A stretch of 64,000 bases of DNA from Deltaproteobacteria bacterium (GTDB lineage Bacteria > Myxococcota_A > Polyangia > JAAYKL01). The stretch covers positions 1-64,000 of the forward strand of contig JAUVDV010000009.1 in assembly GCA_030595125.1 (NCBI GenBank), read 5' to 3'. The notes under the pieces were generated by a model. That model ran no database searches, was not told where the DNA came from, and saw nothing but the letters and a program-made list of their open reading frames with translations. Positions 59,676-64,000 of the stretch are shown here, piece by piece. How positions within the stretch are numbered: the first letter of the stretch is position 1; each line of letters begins with the position of its first letter. The position numbers and the translations under genes are program-made.

Positions 59676-60092
59676 ATGTTCGCATTTTTCACAATGGGAT
59701 TCCTTGTTGCCGGCGGCATCCTTGCTGCTGCCAGCCTTATAGTAGCGAGAAAACCGAACGCACAGGACTTGATCGACAAACTGACACCCTATCAGGGATG
59801 GATTGGCATTGTACTTTTCTTCTGGGGTTTCTGGGACATCATCAACGGTCTCGGTTACATGACCTTCAGCTTTATCGGCGGGACGATCTGGCTTGTCTGT
59901 GGAATCGTAGAAATCTTGCTGGGATTCCTGCTCGGCTTTGGTCTCATATCCAAGTTTGCCCTGAGCAAGAACGAGCAGGCGATGGAGAAAGGCCAGAAGA
60001 TTCGCGCCAAGCTGGCTCCGTTCCAGGGAATACTGGGCATCATCGCAATCATCACCGGCGTGGTGTTCGCGGTAACCTATTTTATTTTCTAG
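59676..60092 (+). CDS. Small four-helix membrane protein
   Basis: A 138-aa membrane protein; GGAGGG precedes the ATG at 59676. Four hydrophobic helices: FFTMGFLVAGGILAAASLIV, the repeated pair QGWIGIVLFFWGFWDIINGL and FIGGTIWLVCGIVEILLGFL, and QGILGIIAIITGVVFAVTYF. The segments KLTPYQGWIGIV and KLAPFQGILGII are similar, so the protein may be an internal duplication. Function unknown. Its end overlaps the convergent SDR gene by four bases. Confidence 0.72.
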   Translation: MFAFFTMGFLVAGGILAAASLIVARKPNAQDLIDKLTPYQGWIGIVLFFWGFWDIINGLGYMTFSFIGGTIWLVCGIVEILLGFLLGFGLISKFALSKNEQAMEKGQKIRAKLAPFQGILGIIAIITGVVFAVTYFIF

Positions 60093-60829
60093 ATCCCGAC
60101 GCTCATTCCTCCGTCCACAAATATGCACTGACCTGTGATGAAGTTTGCCTCGTCGGAGGCCAAAAACAGGTGCGCCCGCGCGATGTCTATGGGGGGAATG
60201 GCCTCGCCGAGTGGGATCATTTCGATCATCTTTTCGCGCATCTTCTCGGGAACCGCCTGCAACATGGGGGTATCCACTGCTCCGGGCGCGATGGCGTTGA
60301 TGCAGATTTTCTTGCGGGCGTACTCCAATGCCAGGGTGCGGGTCAGACCGATGACTCCCATCTTGGAAGCGGCGTAGTTGGACTGTCCCTTGTTGCCCAG
60401 GGTTGCGATCGACGCGGTGTTTACAACCTTGCCGCCTCGCTCCATCTTCGCCAGAGCGTACTTGGAACACAGAAAAGTGCCCTTCAGGTTGATGGACATC
60501 ACCAGGTCCCAGTTTTCGACCGTCATACGAGGGGTGAGCGTGTCGCGAGTGATGCCGGCGTTGTTTATGAGTATGTCTATCTTCTCATACTCGCCCAGGG
60601 ATCCGGCGATCATCTCTTTGACGTCGCTCTCCTGTGACACATCGCACTTGACCGCAATCGCCTCGCCGCCCTCGGCCTTGATCGATTTGACGATCTCCTC
60701 GAGCGGTTCCATGGAGACGTCACAGGCCACCACCTTCGCGCCCTCGGCTGCAAATAACCTGGCGGTGGTCTCACCGATCCCCGCGGCTGCGCCGGTGATG
60801 ATCGCTACTTTTCCATCCAGTCTTTTCAT
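60089..60829 (-). CDS. SDR-family oxidoreductase (FabG/PhaB-like 3-oxoacyl reductase)
   Basis: A 246-aa classical short-chain dehydrogenase. NAD(P) loop VAIITGAAAGIGETTARLFA, NNAG motif (DILINNAGITRD), catalytic Ser and YxxxK in VNTASIATLGNKGQSNYAAS then K, and the closing FITGQCIFVDGGMSVG. AAGGAG lies 9 bases before the ATG. Likely reduces 3-oxoacyl-CoA/ACP or oxidises 3-hydroxyacyl-CoA; it is divergent from the hydroxyacyl-CoA dehydrogenase fusion gene, fitting acyl-CoA metabolism. Confidence 0.92.
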   Translation of the reverse strand: MKRLDGKVAIITGAAAGIGETTARLFAAEGAKVVACDVSMEPLEEIVKSIKAEGGEAIAVKCDVSQESDVKEMIAGSLGEYEKIDILINNAGITRDTLTPRMTVENWDLVMSINLKGTFLCSKYALAKMERGGKVVNTASIATLGNKGQSNYAASKMGVIGLTRTLALEYARKKICINAIAPGAVDTPMLQAVPEKMREKMIEMIPLGEAIPPIDIARAHLFLASDEANFITGQCIFVDGGMSVGI

Positions 60830-60946
60830 CGTTAGTCACTCCTTCGTTTTTACGGGCGAGATTTTAACTGTTTTGAAAAATGCGCAAAGAGAAAAATGGG
60901 CTAGCTCATGTTGCTTAACCGAACACACATGTATAAGGACCTTGAT

Positions 60947-61072
60947 GAACCCCATCCCGGCCTTCCCCTGCAAGAGGGGAAGGGGAGGATGATGGGGGCC
61001 GACATTAATGAACCCCATCCCGGCTTTCCCCTGCAAGAGGGGAAGGGGAGGATGATGGGGGCCGACATATTA
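60947..61072. repeat. Two tandem 63-bp palindromic elements
   Basis: Copies at 60947-61009 and 61010-61072 differ at few bases. Each has CCCCATCCCGG, the stem CCTTCCCCT-GCAAG-AGGGGAAGG (second copy with one T for C), and GATGATGGGGGCCGAC. They lie in the divergent spacer between the SDR and dehydrogenase genes; a 63-bp unit equals 21 codons, so in-frame insertion elsewhere is possible, as in the DUF2079 gene at 34898-34949. Confidence 0.85.
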
Positions 61073-61102
61073 ACAGGCACGTACCGGTTGAGGGAGGAAT
61101 CA

Positions 61103-63151
61103 ATGGGAGCACCAAAGAAAATCGGAATCATCGGAGCGGGAACGATGGGCGCAGGTATCGCGCAAAAGACGGCTCAGTCGGGACTTGAAGTAGTTCTGAT
61201 GGATATAGCCGAAGAACCTCTTGCACGCGGGCTCGGGGGAATCCGCAAGATGTTGGAGAAGGGCGTGGCACGAGGCGTGTTCCGCGAGGGTGAACCGGAC
61301 AAAATACTCGGGCGCATCAAGGGTACAACCAATATTAGTGACATGGCCGACTGCGATTTGATTGTCGAGGCCGTTTTTGAGGATCTGGAGATCAAGCGCA
61401 AGTTGATTGCCAATCTGGAGGAGGTAGTTCGTCCCGATTGCGTGCTGGGAACGAACACTTCGTCGTTCAAGGTTGACGCCGTCGCGAAGGGGGCGAAGCA
61501 TCAGGAGCGGATTGTCGGAATGCACTACTTCTTCCATCCTGCCCAGAACAGGTTGCTCGAGGTCATTCCCGGTTCCGCGACGTCCTCCCAGGCAAAGGAG
61601 ATCTCCTGGGCGTTTGCCGAGGCTACCGGCAAGACAGCCATCCATTCGGAGGATGCTCCGGGCTTTGTGGTCAATCGCTTCTTCGTGCCGTGGCTCAACG
61701 AGTCCGTTAGATTGCTGGAAGAGGGCGTTGCCGATCTGCCCACAATCGATGACACCTGCATGAAGTTCTTCGGAATCGGCATGGGCCCGTTCAAGCTCAT
61801 GAACGTTACCGGTGTTCCCATCGCTCAACATGCGTCCGAGGGACTCGCCTCCGAGCTGAGCCCTTTCTACGCCCCGTGTGATCGTCTCAAGGAGCAGGTC
61901 TCGGCGAAAAAGGACTGGGATCTGGCGGGTGAACCGTCGGACACAGGCGTGAAGGACGTGGAGGCCAGGCTTCTGGGAGTGGTGCTCCTCGTTGCTGCGT
62001 CTCTTGTGGATGAAGGCGTTTCCACTGCGGAAGATACAGATATTGGCGCAATGGTCGGCCTTCGCTGGCCGGCGGGACCGTTTGCCCTCGCCAACAGAAA
62101 GGGCGTTGAATTGGCCGTGGCCGCCGCCGCAAAAATCGCGAAGAAGTACGATCTCCCGCTGCCGAAGGCACTGGCCGAGCGTCTGAACAAGGCGACGCCG
62201 TTTGTGTTGAACGCGGTCAACCTCGACGTGGAGGACGGAATAGCCCTCATAACCATGAACCGACCCAACGCCATGAACGCGCTCGATCCGGAGACGGTGG
62301 ATTCCCTGGCCGAGGCGTTCGACAAGGCCGCCGGCGACTCTTCGGTAAAGGCCATCGTGATCGAGGGCCGCGGCAAGGCCTTCATCGCCGGCGCTGACAT
62401 CAAGTTCTTCATCAAGGGAATCGATGAGAAAGACATCCCCCGGATAGAGAAATTCACGCGCGAGGGGACCGAGCTCTTGCTGCGCATCGACAAGTGCGCC
62501 AAGCCGGTTGTCGCCCGCGTCAATGGACTCGCATTGGGCGGCGGAGCGGAGGTCGCGCTGGCGTGTGACGCCATCATCGCGGACGAGGGAGCGGTCATGG
62601 GGTTCCCCGAGACCGGCATTGGGATCTACCCTGGATTGGGCGGAACTCAGCGGATGGTCAAGCGTTGCGGTTTGCCCGTTGCCCGCTATCTCCTGTTCAC
62701 CGGCGACATCGTTCCGGCGGCCAAGGCTGCCGCGTTGGGTCTGGTCGACCGGGTTGCGCCGTCCGGCGGCACCATGGGCATGATCAAGACTCTCCTGGCC
62801 GAGGGAAAGATCGAGGCGGGTGCGGGTGCGGGTGGGCCGGCCGAGCCGTCCTCTGAGGCTACCGCCGCATACGAGGCCGTTTTCTCGAACGAGAACACGG
62901 ACAAGCTGTTCGACGGTACTTTCGAGGCCACCGACAAGCAGGGTGAGAAGATCGCGAAGAAGCTCGGGTTCAAGGCGCCGGTAGCGTTAAAGATGGCCCA
63001 CGAACTCATGAACAAGGCTTCGGACACCCCCATCGAGGATGGCGTCGAGCTCGAACTCGCCGGACTGCCCAAGATCTTCGCCACTTCGGACGCCAGGGTC
63101 GGCCTGGGGTCGGTGGGCGGCAAGGAGCGGCCTGTCTTCAAGGGAAAGTGA
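61103..63151 (+). CDS. Bifunctional 3-hydroxyacyl-CoA dehydrogenase / enoyl-CoA hydratase
   Basis: A 682-aa fusion. AGGGAGG (61091-61097) precedes the ATG at 61103; the longer upstream frame only reads through the palindromic repeats. Residues 1-280 are the NAD-binding dehydrogenase (KIGIIGAGTMGAGIAQKTAQ; VGMHYFFHPAQN with catalytic His; DAPGFVVNRFFVPW), 290-390 its C-terminal helical part, and about 400-650 the hydratase: AFIAGADIKFF, ALGGGAEVALACD and GFPETGIGIYPGLGGTQRM with both catalytic Glu. Domain order is reversed relative to E. coli FadB. Used in beta-oxidation or crotonyl-CoA/hydroxybutyryl-CoA interconversion. It is followed 4 bases later by an acyl/benzoate-CoA ligase gene. Confidence 0.93.
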   Translation: MGAPKKIGIIGAGTMGAGIAQKTAQSGLEVVLMDIAEEPLARGLGGIRKMLEKGVARGVFREGEPDKILGRIKGTTNISDMADCDLIVEAVFEDLEIKRKLIANLEEVVRPDCVLGTNTSSFKVDAVAKGAKHQERIVGMHYFFHPAQNRLLEVIPGSATSSQAKEISWAFAEATGKTAIHSEDAPGFVVNRFFVPWLNESVRLLEEGVADLPTIDDTCMKFFGIGMGPFKLMNVTGVPIAQHASEGLASELSPFYAPCDRLKEQVSAKKDWDLAGEPSDTGVKDVEARLLGVVLLVAASLVDEGVSTAEDTDIGAMVGLRWPAGPFALANRKGVELAVAAAAKIAKKYDLPLPKALAERLNKATPFVLNAVNLDVEDGIALITMNRPNAMNALDPETVDSLAEAFDKAAGDSSVKAIVIEGRGKAFIAGADIKFFIKGIDEKDIPRIEKFTREGTELLLRIDKCAKPVVARVNGLALGGGAEVALACDAIIADEGAVMGFPETGIGIYPGLGGTQRMVKRCGLPVARYLLFTGDIVPAAKAAALGLVDRVAPSGGTMGMIKTLLAEGKIEAGAGAGGPAEPSSEATAAYEAVFSNENTDKLFDGTFEATDKQGEKIAKKLGFKAPVALKMAHELMNKASDTPIEDGVELELAGLPKIFATSDARVGLGSVGGKERPVFKGK

Positions 63152-63155
63152 GAGC

Positions 63156-64000
63156 ATGAACGACAGCGACATCCAGAATTTCAACGCGGCGGATTACTTC
63201 ATCGATCGCAATGTGCGACAGGGGCGAGGCCACAAGACCGCCATTATCTCGCCGGGGCGCAATTACACGTACAACGATCTGCAAAAAATGGTCAACAAGA
63301 CCGCCAACGCGCTGGTCGATCTGGGGGTCCGCATTGAGGACAGGATAGCGCTCCTGCTCCTGGACACGCCCGAGTTCTACGCGTGTTATTGGGGGGCCAT
63401 CCGCATCGGCGCGGTTCCGGTGCCGTGCAACACCATGATGACCTCCGAGGACTACCACTACTTTATGAACGACACCCGGGCGAAGGTGCTCATCTGCAGC
63501 GCGCCGATCGTTCCGATGATTTACGAGATCACGGGCGATCTGCCCTATCTTCGAGACCTGATAGTAATAGAGGAAGGGAAGGGCGCCAAGATCCCCTTCA
63601 GGCAGAAGTATCGTCGAGCTCCGAGCACGTGCAAGTCGGCGGCCACAACAAGGGACGACGTGGGGTTCTGGCTTTACTCCTCGGGGAGCACCGGATCTCC
63701 CAAGGGAACCATCCACTCCCAATACGATATGGTGGTGTGCTCGGAGAACTACGCCAAGGGCGTGCTCGGGATGAACGAGAACGACATCACGCTCTCGGCG
63801 GCGCGCCTGTTTTTTGCTTACGGACTGGGTAACTCAAACGCGTTCCCACTCGCCGTGGGTGGAACGGCGGTTATCTATCCCGAGCGACCGACCCCATCGC
63901 TGATATACGATCTCCTGGTCAGGCACCGACCGACCCTCTTCTTCGGCGTCCCGACACTGTACGCGGCGATGCTCGATCACGCCGAGAAACAGGACAGCAA
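63156..64000 (+). CDS. Benzoate-CoA ligase-family AMP-forming acyl-CoA synthetase (partial, 3' end outside window)
   Basis: The first 281 residues of an adenylate-forming ligase, open to the window edge. Signature: DDVGFWLYSSGSTGSPKGTI (P-loop-like AMP motif), then SAARLFFAYGLGNSNAFPLA, TAVIYPERPTPSLIYDLL and RPTLFFGVPTLYAAML, all typical of the benzoate/4-hydroxybenzoate-CoA ligase group. It would activate an aromatic acid with ATP and CoA. The gene starts 4 bases after the dehydrogenase-hydratase stop, clearly in its operon, and supports an aromatic substrate for the activase system 5 kb upstream. Substrate among benzoate, hydroxybenzoates or related acids cannot be fixed from this half. 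Confidence 0.88.
   Translation, partial: MNDSDIQNFNAADYFIDRNVRQGRGHKTAIISPGRNYTYNDLQKMVNKTANALVDLGVRIEDRIALLLLDTPEFYACYWGAIRIGAVPVPCNTMMTSEDYHYFMNDTRAKVLICSAPIVPMIYEITGDLPYLRDLIVIEEGKGAKIPFRQKYRRAPSTCKSAATTRDDVGFWLYSSGSTGSPKGTIHSQYDMVVCSENYAKGVLGMNENDITLSAARLFFAYGLGNSNAFPLAVGGTAVIYPERPTPSLIYDLLVRHRPTLFFGVPTLYAAMLDHAEKQDS

Noticed and set aside
59579..60637. 352-aa + strand frame across the small membrane protein and SDR
   Set aside because: It overlaps two well-supported genes in other frames and shows no recognisable fold.
60908..61102. 65-residue N-terminal extension of the dehydrogenase-hydratase
   Set aside because: The extension only translates the two palindromic elements, and a good ribosome binding site with a typical Rossmann N-terminus lies at 61103.
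1..64000. tRNA, rRNA, integrase, transposase or phage genes
   Set aside because: None seen on either strand by reading; no computational RNA search could be run.

Overview
The window looks like a chromosomal segment of an uncultured, probably anaerobic bacterium of the broad deltaproteobacterial group (Myxococcota/Desulfobacterota-like). Pointers are 86 haem-binding motifs in one 11-kb cytochrome locus, CX4CH haem motifs of the type known from Geobacter, Myxococcus-type Cys-rich repeats, IgGFc-binding-type domains, and nine lipoproteins carrying Asp-Ser/Asp-Thr rods. The group is inferred; no rRNA, tRNA or ribosomal protein gene is visible to fix it. Gene density is high, no gene-free stretch exceeds about 300 bases, and I saw no insertion sequence, prophage or CRISPR array.

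Layout. 0.2-2.5 kb: an LRR-like lipoprotein, an unknown protein, a SWIB-domain protein and a basic AT-hook protein. 2.8-16.5 kb: a large electron-transfer locus. On the + strand an NHL propeller is coupled to a 15-haem cytochrome, followed by a dihaem cytochrome c. Converging on it is a minus-strand operon: putative outer-membrane barrel, 25-haem cytochrome, 27-haem cytochrome, NHL/PKD lipoprotein and 17-haem cytochrome. Together they look like an outer-membrane electron conduit. 16.6-27 kb: two Cys-rich lipoproteins, an AbgT-family transporter, a NapH-like Fe-S membrane protein, an Fe-S flavoprotein, a toxin-antitoxin-like nucleotidyltransferase/winged-helix pair, an EamA transporter and a PEMT-like membrane protein. 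27-32 kb: a TetR-controlled RND efflux operon with a clear promoter and operator. 32-35.4 kb: a DUF2079/GT2/TVP38 operon. 35.5-38.2 kb: an AT-rich island with an Rrf2 regulator, a metal-efflux permease, a cupin and a ferredoxin-like protein.

38.3-54.5 kb is a surface-protein region. It holds most of the Asp-Ser/Asp-Thr lipoproteins (esterases, CAP-like, PPC-like, IgGFc-binding-like, double rhodanese, LamG-like), an ECF sigma/FecR-TPR/barrel operon, an FHA protein divergent from a PPP phosphatase, and a second cytochrome cluster. In that cluster an 11-haem lipoprotein cytochrome is split by an in-frame TGA. 54.7-64 kb turns to acyl-CoA chemistry: a double-domain HgdC/BadF-type activase, its HgdB-like partner, an SDR, a 3-hydroxyacyl-CoA dehydrogenase/enoyl-CoA hydratase fusion, and a benzoate-CoA-ligase-type enzyme cut by the window edge. 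This suggests anaerobic aromatic or fatty-acid oxidation, with electrons possibly leaving through the cytochrome conduits.

Functions come from reading translated motifs, not from database searches. Starts were moved inward where a ribosome binding site and signal peptide argued for it.
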